A stretch of 6,490 nt of DNA from Cyanobacteriota bacterium (lineage in GTDB: Bacteria; Cyanobacteriota; Cyanobacteriia; PCC-6307; Cyanobiaceae): the NCBI GenBank assembly GCA_947463165.1, contig CANHSW010000125.1, positions 1 through 6,490 on the forward strand, given 5' to 3'. The notes beneath the pieces are model-generated. The model saw nothing but the letters and a program-made list of their open reading frames with translations, searched no databases and was not told the DNA's origin. The position numbers were made by a program, and so were the translations under genes. Shown here in pieces: positions 1-6,418 of the stretch (the stretch's first letter is position 1; every line of letters starts with the position of its first letter).

Positions 1-3000
1 CCCGTAGTTTTGACACGCTCAAAGGCCAGCCACCCATAATCATCGGCCATCGCGGTGCCAGTGGCGAGCTGCCTGAGCACACCCTGGAGGCCTACCGGTT
101 AGCCATCTTGAGGGGAGCAGATTTTATTGAGCCAGATCTGGTGGCCACCAAGGATGGCCAGCTCATTGCCCGGCATGAGCCGAACCTGATAAATACCACT
201 GATGTGGCATCTCGCCCGGAGTTTGCAGCGCGTAAAACTACAAAAATTGTTGATGGCGTTCCGGAGGAGGGTTTCTTCGCTTCCGATTTCACACTCGCTG
301 AAATCAAGACCCTGCGTGCCGTGATGCCCCAAGGCTTCCGCACTCAGGTGTTCAACCAATCATTTGAGGTGCCCACCCTTGCTGAGATCATTTCCCTAGT
401 AAAGGAAATGGAAGCTGTAACTGGCAAGGCGGTGGGTATTTATCCTGAGACAAAGCATCCCACCTACCATGATGCCCTAGGGCTTTCCCTGGAAGAAAAG
501 CTGATTGATGTGCTCAAGCAGCAGCAATTTACAGATCCAAACCGTATTTTTATCCAATCATTTGAGGTTGCTAACCTCAAAGAGCTTAATGCCACGCTGA
601 TGCCGAAAGCAGGGCTTAATCTGCCTTTGGTGCAACTCCTTGACGCCTATGATATTGCTAATGATGGATCTCTTATCTATGCGGATGTTAATGCCCGCCC
701 CTATGACTTTACCGTTAGTGGTGATAAGCGCACCTATGCAGATCTGCAGACTGTCTCCGGATTGGCGGAAATTGCAAGCTATGCCGATGGCATAGGCCCT
801 TGGAAGCCGATGATTCTGTCTACAAAGATTGTAGACGCCAATGCTGACGGAAAAGCCGATGACCTCAACGCCGATGGCGTGATCAATGGTCAGGATCGTG
901 TGCTGGCCACCCCCAGTTCATTGGTTGACAATGCCCATGATAAAGGCTTGTTTGTACATGCCTATACTTTCCGTGATGAAGCACGCTATCAAGCCAGCAA
1001 TTATGCTGGCAACCCCCAGAATGAGTTCACTACTTTTATCAATCTTGGGGTTGATGGTTTCTTCACCGATTTTCCGGGTACTGGTGATCTTGTTCGTGAC
1101 CAGTTGGCTGATTCTCAGGTGCGCTCCCCTCAGAATCCATTAGCACGCTCTGTTCCTAAATTTGACACGCTCTCAGGCAAGGCTCCGATCGTAATCGGCC
1201 ATCGTGGCGACAGCGGTTCCCGGCCTGAACACACGCTGGAAGCATACAAACTTGCCATTGCCAAGGGTGCTGATTTCATCGAGCCTGATTTGGTGGTTAC
1301 CAAGGATGGTGTGCTGATCGCTCGCCACGAACCGATGCTTGCCGTTGTGCAGCTTGATGCCAATGGTGCCATCCTGCGTGATGCCAATGGTGCCCCTGTA
1401 CTGAACACTACCGACACCAGTACTGATGTCTATAAGCGACCTGAATTTGCCGACCGTCTTACTGTCAAAATGTTGGATGGTGTGCTTAGGGGTGGTTGGT
1501 ATGCAGAAGATTTTACACTTGCTGAAGTGAAGCAGCTCAATGCTATTGAGCGGATTCCCGCCTTGCGTGGCACCGAGTTTGACAATGACAAGCTCAAAGT
1601 TCCCACCCTAAGCGAGGTAATCCAACTCGTGAAGGATGTGGAGAGAGAGACGGGGCGCAAGATTGGCATTTATCCCGAAACCAAGCACCCTAGCTTTTTC
1701 CTTCTTGATGGCAAGCTTCTGGACGGGACAACCCTGATCAATAAAAATACCAGCCAGATCCTAGTTGACACCCTTAAGGCTAATAGCTTCACTGATCCTA
1801 GCAGGGTTGTCATTCAGTCTTTCGAGGTGGCCAATCTTAAGCAGTTAAGTAGCTCCATCATGCCTACGGCAGGCATTGATGTACCCTTGGTTCAATTGTT
1901 TGGTGGTAGCGGCAAGCCCTACGACTTTGTGCTGGCAAACGATAGCCGAACTTACTCCAGTCTAGCCACACCTGAAGGCCTGGCCTCGATTAAAGCCTAT
2001 GCCGATGGCATCGGACCTAATAAGGGGCGCATCCTGCCTATGTCTTTCGTTGATGCCAATAAGGATGGCGTTCGTGATGATCTGAATAAAGATGGACAAT
2101 TCAGCGATGCAGATACCGTGGTTGGCGCTCCCACCAGCCTTGTGACTGACGCCCATACCGCAGGCTTGTTTGTTCATCTTTACACTTTGCGCGATGATCC
2201 CTATTCCCTGCCCAGCTCTTACAACGGCAATGTAGCCGCTGAATATCGCGCATTTATCAATCTGGGCGTTGATGGTTTCTTTACTGATTTCCCTGGTACT
2301 GGCAATGCAGTGGTGGCTAGTCGCTACCTTGCTGATTATGGCATTAATTCCAGCACCCAGTATTACGATGATTTGGTATCAGCTAACTTGGGTCGCTCCG
2401 GTGGCTATGAGGGGCTGGCCGGCAGCCCCGACGGCAAAACCCTTTATCCCCTATTGGAAAAGACCGTTAACGGTGACCCGGCTGGCTCACTGAGGGTGTA
2501 TCGCTTTGACGTGGAATCGAAAAAGTTCACTGGTCTTGCCGGCTTCTACCGCATGGATAAGGCAACTCATGCTATCGGCGACTTTACGCCTATTAATGAT
2601 CGCGAATTTATCGTAATTGAACGCGATGGCAGCCAGGCTAATCTAAACGGGTTCAAGAAGCTGTTCAAAATTGATATCTCCCAAAAAGATGCCCAGGGAT
2701 TCTTCCCTAAGCAGGAAATCGCTAATCTCTTGACAATTCAAGATCCATCTGATCTAAATGGTGATGGCAACAAAGTGTATTCGATGACATTCGAAACAAT
2801 CGAGGATGTGCTCGTCCTTGATGCCAATCGGGTGTTGGTGGCCAACGATAACAATTATCCCTTCTCTATCGGTCGTCCGCCGGCCATTGACAACAACGAG
2901 ATGGTTGTACTGCAGCTAGATACTCCGTTAGACCTTGACCCCCGCTTAGGCGTGGCTGCCGCCATGGGCTTGGCTCCTAATACCGCCGTTGCCACTAGCG

Positions 3001-3605
3001 GAGCTGATGATGTTGTGGCTGGACCACTGTTTAGTCCCGGAAGCTTTGATGGCCGCGGCGATCTGCTGTTCACCGGTGCCGGCAACGACACCGTGGACGT
3101 GGAAATGGGCAATGGCTATGAGAACAAGATCTTCACTGGCTCCGGTGCCGATGTGATCTATGCGGGCAGCCGCGATGTGATCACCGGCGGCAGCGGCAGT
3201 GATCAAATTTGGGCCACAGGCGGCGATGGCAACCGTCTCAGCGGTATGAGTGGCGACGATGACTTCATCATCGGCACCACCGCTAACCGGGCCCTGGGCG
3301 GCGCTGGCAATGATGTCTTCACCGTCCTCGAAACTGCCGGCACCAACTACCTCAATGGTGGTGCCGGTGCCGACCAGTTCTGGCTGATTGACGCTCCCGG
3401 TGATAAGCCTGCCGCCAAGCAGTACGTGATGGACTTCAGCGCTGGAGAAGACAAGGTGGGCCTGCGGGGCCTTGCCTTCTCTGCCCTCAGCTTCAGCCAG
3501 GTGGGAGCTGACACCTTGTTGAGTGTTTCTGGCACAGCCATTGGCCACTTCAACAACCTCAGTGTCTCCACTCTGAACACCCAGGCCAACTTCCTGTTCG
3601 TTTGA
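1..3605 (+). CDS. Tandem glycerophosphodiester phosphodiesterase / phytase-like esterase with RTX-like tail (5' partial)
   Basis: Secreted multidomain phosphodiesterase; 1200 residues are visible, counted from the first full codon at 3. GDPD domain 1 (about 8-365) has the HRG catalytic motif at 16-18, E43 and D45 (EPD), H58, E149 (YPETK) and a GFFTDFP end at about 352. GDPD domain 2 (about 392-770) repeats these as H400-R401-G402, E427, D429, H442 and E559. Residues about 785-985 resemble the phytase-like esterase family (GGYEGLA at 800, IERDG, NDNNYPFS). Residues about 998-1200 are glycine/aspartate-rich RTX-like repeats (GGSGSD, GMSGDD, GGAGND, GGAGAD) and a C-terminal secretion-type end. 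GDPDs hydrolyse glycerophosphodiesters to glycerol-3-phosphate and an alcohol. The frame is open to the left edge, so the start is missing; the TTG at 108 lies after the catalytic HRG and cannot be the start. The family calls are firm, whereas export by type I secretion is inferred. The phytase-like part seems short for its family. Confidence 0.9.
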   Translation, partial: RSFDTLKGQPPIIIGHRGASGELPEHTLEAYRLAILRGADFIEPDLVATKDGQLIARHEPNLINTTDVASRPEFAARKTTKIVDGVPEEGFFASDFTLAEIKTLRAVMPQGFRTQVFNQSFEVPTLAEIISLVKEMEAVTGKAVGIYPETKHPTYHDALGLSLEEKLIDVLKQQQFTDPNRIFIQSFEVANLKELNATLMPKAGLNLPLVQLLDAYDIANDGSLIYADVNARPYDFTVSGDKRTYADLQTVSGLAEIASYADGIGPWKPMILSTKIVDANADGKADDLNADGVINGQDRVLATPSSLVDNAHDKGLFVHAYTFRDEARYQASNYAGNPQNEFTTFINLGVDGFFTDFPGTGDLVRDQLADSQVRSPQNPLARSVPKFDTLSGKAPIVIGHRGDSGSRPEHTLEAYKLAIAKGADFIEPDLVVTKDGVLIARHEPMLAVVQLDANGAILRDANGAPVLNTTDTSTDVYKRPEFADRLTVKMLDGVLRGGWYAEDFTLAEVKQLNAIERIPALRGTEFDNDKLKVPTLSEVIQLVKDVERETGRKIGIYPETKHPSFFLLDGKLLDGTTLINKNTSQILVDTLKANSFTDPSRVVIQSFEVANLKQLSSSIMPTAGIDVPLVQLFGGSGKPYDFVLANDSRTYSSLATPEGLASIKAYADGIGPNKGRILPMSFVDANKDGVRDDLNKDGQFSDADTVVGAPTSLVTDAHTAGLFVHLYTLRDDPYSLPSSYNGNVAAEYRAFINLGVDGFFTDFPGTGNAVVASRYLADYGINSSTQYYDDLVSANLGRSGGYEGLAGSPDGKTLYPLLEKTVNGDPAGSLRVYRFDVESKKFTGLAGFYRMDKATHAIGDFTPINDREFIVIERDGSQANLNGFKKLFKIDISQKDAQGFFPKQEIANLLTIQDPSDLNGDGNKVYSMTFETIEDVLVLDANRVLVANDNNYPFSIGRPPAIDNNEMVVLQLDTPLDLDPRLGVAAAMGLAPNTAVATSGADDVVAGPLFSPGSFDGRGDLLFTGAGNDTVDVEMGNGYENKIFTGSGADVIYAGSRDVITGGSGSDQIWATGGDGNRLSGMSGDDDFIIGTTANRALGGAGNDVFTVLETAGTNYLNGGAGADQFWLIDAPGDKPAAKQYVMDFSAGEDKVGLRGLAFSALSFSQVGADTLLSVSGTAIGHFNNLSVSTLNTQANFLFV
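48..1080 (+). repeat. Internal duplication, copy 1: GDPD domain 1
   Basis: First of two tandem GlpQ-like catalytic domains in the same protein, running from the HRG motif to the GFFTDFPGTG end. It matches copy 2 along its length (for example GADFIEPDLV.TKDG.LIARHEP, IQSFEVANLK, INLGVDGFFTDFPGTG). The DNA has clearly diverged, so the duplication is old. All expected GDPD acidic and histidine residues are present, so this copy should be active. Confidence 0.85.
834..896 (+). other. EF-hand/dockerin-like calcium loops in GDPD domain 1
   Basis: Residues 278-298 hold two overlapping calcium-loop patterns. One is D278-x-N280-x-D282-G. The other is a full 12-residue loop, D287-x-N289-x-D291-G-V-I-N295-x-x-D298, matching the DxNxDGxxNxxD form seen in dockerins and bacterial EF-hands. 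They sit between the DGIGP motif and the last third of the GDPD barrel. Calcium binding is inferred from the pattern. Confidence 0.7.
1355..1394 (+). repeat. 16-bp direct repeat, 24-bp period, in frame
   Basis: TGATGCCAATGGTGCC occurs at 1355-1370 and again at 1379-1394. The period of 24 bp equals eight codons, so it encodes two DANGA units (residues 452-456 and 460-464). It lies inside the extra segment that domain 2 has and domain 1 lacks. This looks like a fairly recent in-frame tandem duplication in a surface loop. Confidence 0.8.
2052..2114 (+). other. EF-hand/dockerin-like calcium loops in GDPD domain 2
   Basis: Residues 684-704 repeat the arrangement of domain 1: D684-x-N686-x-D688-G, then the loop D693-x-N695-x-D697-G-Q-F-S701-x-x-D704. 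The position in the fold is the same as in domain 1, so the insertion pre-dates the domain duplication. A further short DLNGDG (residues 917-922) occurs in the phytase-like domain. Confidence 0.7.
3069..3605 (+). repeat. Shared RTX-like C-terminal cassette, copy 1
   Basis: This segment aligns without any gap to 5778-6314 at a constant offset of 2709 bp, up to and including the TGA stop. By hand count the proteins differ at about 28 of 178 positions. The DNA of the last 384 bp (3222-3605) differs at about 40 positions, roughly 90% identity. It encodes GGxGxD-type repeats and then a conserved end (QYVMDFSAGEDKVGLRG, then the final LSVSTLN..ANF). In the RTX family such tails bind calcium outside the cell and carry the uncleaved C-terminal type I secretion signal. 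Confidence 0.9.
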
Positions 3606-3620
3606 GATAAACCCGGTAGT

Positions 3621-3649
3621 GACCTCCTCCCCTAGCGATGGAGGAGGTC
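3621..3649 (+). terminator. Perfect hairpin just after the GDPD gene, possible weak terminator
   Basis: GACCTCCTCC (3621-3630) and GGAGGAGGTC (3640-3649) form a perfect 10-bp stem with a 9-nt loop, starting 16 bp after the stop codon. The stem is GC-rich, but the sequence after it (TACTCGGACTT) has no T-run. It may be an imperfect terminator or an mRNA 3' stabiliser rather than a standard intrinsic terminator. Confidence 0.45.
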
Positions 3650-3670
3650 TACTCGGACTTCACTCATGTG

Positions 3671-3701
3671 GTTAGCGATACATATTTTGTGTATCGCTAA
3701 C
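3671..3701. promoter_or_regulatory. Perfect 12-bp inverted repeat upstream of the phosphatase gene
   Basis: GTTAGCGATACA (3671-3682) is followed by a 7-nt TATTTTG spacer and the exact reverse complement TGTATCGCTAAC (3690-3701). It lies 69 bp before the ATG at 3771. Neither strand has a T-run after the stem, so it is not a standard intrinsic terminator. It could be an operator for a dimeric regulator, an RNA hairpin, or a second weak terminator. The structure is certain; the role is not. Confidence 0.5.
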
Positions 3702-3770
3702 GCTTTATTGGTGCCCTTGGCGGCACTGAATTAACTCAGCATTCTTTTACTCCTTTCCCAAATCTTTCAA
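3702..3770 (+). promoter_or_regulatory. Leader of the phosphatase gene; no Shine-Dalgarno
   Basis: The 20 bases before the ATG are pyrimidine-rich (TCCTTTCCCAAATCTTTCAA) and contain no GGAGG-like ribosome site. The start is still secure. An in-frame TAA at 3732-3734 blocks any longer reading, and no other ATG, GTG or TTG occurs in frame between it and 3771. I see no convincing -35/-10 pair. A promoter is presumably here or between the hairpins, unless the gene is read from upstream. Confidence 0.35.
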
Positions 3771-6314
3771 ATGGCAAAGAACAACATTCTGATCATTGGC
3801 GATGGCATGGGCTGGGAGATGACCCGTTCCAGTGCCATCTACAATCAAGTCGAAAAGGAGATAACCGCCCTCAAGGCGGCAGGTAAGACCGATCTAGAGA
3901 TTAAGGCAGTATTTGCCAGCCGGACCCTTGACTACTATTACACCTCGGGCAAGGGTACAGGTACCCCCTACCAGGATTTTAGCGGTTTCACCCTGGCTAC
4001 AACCGGTTCAACCAAAGTTGCTGGCAGCACAAACAACAGCGCTCTTCAGGGCAGCACCGCTACCCACAACACTGGCGACGCTCCACTTCGTGATGGATTT
4101 GTTTTCGATCCCAGCCTCACCTATGTGAACTGGGATAGCACCAAGGGTGGCGAGACCCCCTGGGATGCCGATTATTACCAAGACAGGGGCAAGACGAGCC
4201 CAGGATTTAATGCTGAATACATCAAGGGCGATTATCCCGATTCGGCTAATACTGCATCCACGCTCTACGGTGGCATCAAAACCTACAACGGTGCCATTTC
4301 GGTAGATATCCACGAACACGGCTTCGAATCCATCTTGACGGAGGCCAAGGCCCTCGGTAAATCCGGCGGCGTTGTGACATCGGTACCGATCACCCATGCA
4401 ACTCCCGCAGCTGCTGTTGCCAATGTCAACAGCCGTAACAAATATCAGGAATCATCCAATGCCGGCAAACTTGGCGTGGATGGTCACCCCCTTGAGCTCA
4501 CCGACAACATCCTCGACGACATTCTGTTTGTAACCCAGCCACAGATTGTGCTGGGTGGTGGCAACCCAGCGGGCGGAGAATCCTATGTGACCAAAGCTGC
4601 TCTCACTAGCCTCCTCGCTGGTACATACCAGGCTAGCCAGCAGGCCATTACAGGAAAAGATGCCAACAATAAGAACATTTTCACCCAAACTCCTTCTGGC
4701 CCAACGATTCAGGCTGAAGGCTGGACAGTGATCGGACGTCCTGACAACTACACCGGTGACAAGGCAGCCAAAACTGGCCTTCAGCTTCTCGAGGAGGCTG
4801 TTACGGCCTTCAATCCAGAGACCCAACAGTTGATGGGGATCTACGGGGCTATTGGCCAAGGAGGCAACCTCCCCTGGCGCACCGCAGACAGCGACTACTC
4901 AGCCACAGGCACCGGTGCCTATACCGGCAACTCCAATACAAACGCCAGCAATTCAGCCCTAACCGGTGACGCCCTGGCTGCAGAACTGAAGGCAAGCCCC
5001 ACGGTTGCTCAGCTTGCTGGTCAGGCTCTACAGGCCCTCGGCAAGGATAAGGATGGCTTCTGGCTGATGGTGGAAGTGGGCGACATTGACTGGGCCGCCC
5101 ATGCTGACAACATGGATCTGATGCTCGGCACCCTCCATGACATGGATGATGTTGTTAGCACGGTGACTGCATGGGTGAAAAATAATGGGGGCTGGGAAAA
5201 TAACCAGGTAATGGTTACCGCTGACCATGACCACTATCTGACCCTTCTTCCCAACTTCCCTCAGGAGATTGCTGAATCAATCCTGGCCAGCAAGGCTGGA
5301 AACAACGAGCAAACAACAGGAGTAAACAAGGGTTACGACACCACCCTTACCCCCACCCTGACCAACGGCTCAACCGCCGAATGGAAGGCTGGAGACGCTG
5401 AGAAGGTTGGGCACTTCTGGGGAACAGAAGGCAAGCTGAAGGATGGCACCACCGGCCTTGGCGATCTTTGGACGACCCATACCCAACGCCCCGTACCCAT
5501 TTACTACCAGGGTGCCGATAATGTGTTGATTGATCAGTTTGTCAGCACGGGTATTGAGGCCTACGGCACCGTGATCAATGGTGTTCCTGGCATGATTGAC
5601 CAAGCCCACGTGGCCTTCGCCATGGAGGCGAGCCTCCTGGGTGGTGCCATTGCCGCCGAGCGCTTGGCAACTGCTCAAGATTCAGTTGTCAGCCCCACGC
5701 TCGCCTTCACCAGCGGCGCGGACCTGATCGAGCTGGCCAATCCGGCTCAACAGCTCACCTTCAAGGCGAACACCGTCTTCACCGGCGCTGGCGATGACTT
5801 GGTGGACAGCGAATTGAACAGCGGCTTCCGCAACACGATCTTCACTGGTTCCGGTGCCGACGTGATCTCTGCCGGTAGCCGCGATGTGATCACCGGCGGC
5901 AGCGGCGATGACGTGATCACTGCCACTGCTGGCGATGGCAACCGCCTCAGTGGTATGAGCGGCGACGATGAATTCTTCATCGGCAGCGCCGCTAACCGGG
6001 CCCTGGGCGGCGCTGGCAATGATATCTTCACCGTGCTCGAGACAGCCGGCACCAACTACCTCAATGGTGGCGCCGGTGCCGACCAGTTCTGGCTGATTAG
6101 CGAGCCTGGTGATCAGCCCGCTGCCAAGCAGTACGTGATGGACTTCAGTGCTGGAGAAGACAAGGTGGGTCTGCGGGGCCTTAGCTTCTCTGCCATCAGT
6201 TTCAGCCAGGTGGGTGCTGACACCCTGTTGAGTGTGTCCGGTACAGCCATTGGCCACTTCAGCAACCTCAGTGTCTCCACCCTGAATAACCAGGCCAACT
6301 TCGTATTCAGCTGA
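3771..6314 (+). CDS. phoA: Alkaline phosphatase (PhoA superfamily) with RTX-like secretion tail
   Basis: Phosphomonoesterase releasing inorganic phosphate, probably outside the cell; 847 residues, complete. The catalytic core spans about 4-620. Compared with E. coli PhoA, the residues are: D11 (DGMG) for D51; nucleophile S158 in PDSANTAS for S102, followed by KTYNGA; T211 for T155; R222 for R166; E435 for E322; D440 and H444 for D327 and H331; D485-H486 (TADH) for D369-H370; and H570 (THTQ) for H412. The full two-zinc, one-magnesium set is thus present, with H209 in place of D153 and W441 in place of K328. Residues about 646-847 are RTX-like repeats plus a C-terminal end nearly identical to that of the upstream GDPD protein. 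There is no N-terminal signal peptide, because the core begins at residue 4; this fits type I secretion. The insert between D11 and S158 is 147 residues, against 51 in E. coli, as I recall for cyanobacterial members. Pho control is plausible but not shown. Confidence 0.93.
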   Translation: MAKNNILIIGDGMGWEMTRSSAIYNQVEKEITALKAAGKTDLEIKAVFASRTLDYYYTSGKGTGTPYQDFSGFTLATTGSTKVAGSTNNSALQGSTATHNTGDAPLRDGFVFDPSLTYVNWDSTKGGETPWDADYYQDRGKTSPGFNAEYIKGDYPDSANTASTLYGGIKTYNGAISVDIHEHGFESILTEAKALGKSGGVVTSVPITHATPAAAVANVNSRNKYQESSNAGKLGVDGHPLELTDNILDDILFVTQPQIVLGGGNPAGGESYVTKAALTSLLAGTYQASQQAITGKDANNKNIFTQTPSGPTIQAEGWTVIGRPDNYTGDKAAKTGLQLLEEAVTAFNPETQQLMGIYGAIGQGGNLPWRTADSDYSATGTGAYTGNSNTNASNSALTGDALAAELKASPTVAQLAGQALQALGKDKDGFWLMVEVGDIDWAAHADNMDLMLGTLHDMDDVVSTVTAWVKNNGGWENNQVMVTADHDHYLTLLPNFPQEIAESILASKAGNNEQTTGVNKGYDTTLTPTLTNGSTAEWKAGDAEKVGHFWGTEGKLKDGTTGLGDLWTTHTQRPVPIYYQGADNVLIDQFVSTGIEAYGTVINGVPGMIDQAHVAFAMEASLLGGAIAAERLATAQDSVVSPTLAFTSGADLIELANPAQQLTFKANTVFTGAGDDLVDSELNSGFRNTIFTGSGADVISAGSRDVITGGSGDDVITATAGDGNRLSGMSGDDEFFIGSAANRALGGAGNDIFTVLETAGTNYLNGGAGADQFWLISEPGDQPAAKQYVMDFSAGEDKVGLRGLSFSAISFSQVGADTLLSVSGTAIGHFSNLSVSTLNNQANFVFS
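5778..6314 (+). repeat. Shared RTX-like C-terminal cassette, copy 2
   Basis: Partner of 3069-3605. Repeats include FTGAGDD, FTGSGAD, GGSGDD, GMSGDD, GGAGND and GGAGAD. The longest identical DNA stretches lie in the middle and late part (for example the ANRALGGAGND and QYVMDFSAGEDKVG codons). The early part (residues 670-690 of the phosphatase) is more diverged. The TGA stop falls at the same aligned position in both copies. Confidence 0.9.
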
Positions 6315-6323
6315 TTTAGCTAT

Positions 6324-6356
6324 GATGCCGCTCTCCTCCTTGGGGAGGTCGGCATC
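6324..6356 (+). terminator. Imperfect hairpin after the phosphatase gene
   Basis: GATGCCG (6324-6330) pairs with CGGCATC (6350-6356). An inner CCTCC (6335-6339) pairs with GGAGG (6344-6348), closed by a TTGG loop, with a small internal loop between the two helices. It starts 9 bp after the stop codon. A TTTTT run follows only about 11 bases later. It may help termination or protect the 3' end. It resembles the CCTCC/GGAGG hairpin after the GDPD gene. Confidence 0.4.
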
Positions 6357-6391
6357 TCCAGCTTCTATTTTTGGCCGACTATTACGCCGCT

Positions 6392-6409
6392 GCCATTGAT
6401 GCCGATGGC
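6392..6409 (+). other. Small hairpin before the terminator
   Basis: GCCATTG (6392-6398) can pair with CGATGGC (6403-6409) around a 4-nt loop (ATGC), including one G-U pair. It stands directly before the intrinsic terminator. Its role is unknown and it may be chance. Confidence 0.25.
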
Positions 6410-6418
6410 CACTTCTCG

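Larger units (their letters stand above)
1200..2304 (+). repeat. Internal duplication, copy 2: GDPD domain 2
   Basis: Second GlpQ-like catalytic domain. The HRG motifs of the two copies are 384 residues apart, and the GFFTDFP motifs are 406 apart. Copy 2 is therefore longer, mainly because of extra residues after the ARHEP motif at about 443-470. Its catalytic set (H400, R401, E427, D429, H442, E559) is complete. The linker before each copy is also similar (RSFDTL.G..PI at the left edge, PKFDTLSGKAPI before copy 2). This suggests that the repeated unit includes the linker and that more repeat may lie upstream of the window. Confidence 0.85.

Noticed and set aside
108..110. TTG as start codon of the first gene
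   Set aside because: The frame is open upstream to the window edge, and the upstream codons encode the essential HRG motif, so this is an internal leucine.
2946..3548. Long minus-strand open frame, with a similar one at 5682-6257
   Set aside because: Both lie antisense to the duplicated RTX tail and resemble each other only because the sense DNA is duplicated. The product shows no family features; GC-rich repeat coding readily gives open antisense frames.
3069..3600. CRISPR-like or simple tandem DNA repeat from the glycine-rich region
   Set aside because: The repetition is at protein level (GGxGxD units of variable spacing), typical of RTX proteins, and has no regular spacer pattern.
3708..3736. 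Possible sigma-70 promoter TTGGTG - 17 bp - TTAACT
   Set aside because: Only about three of six bases match each consensus hexamer, which is expected by chance in such a stretch.
3730..3768. Possible Pho box (ATTAACTC and T-rich octamers at 11-bp spacing)
   Set aside because: Only the first unit resembles the cyanobacterial TTAAC-type repeat; the following units match poorly. Too weak to call by eye.
4053..4076. STATHNTG motif as the phosphatase nucleophile site
   Set aside because: The motif at PDSANTAS followed by KTYNGA (S158) matches the PhoA active site far better, with correct spacing to T211 and R222.
4008..4859. Minus-strand open frames within the phosphatase gene
   Set aside because: They overlap a sense frame with a complete set of catalytic residues and show no recognisable domains.
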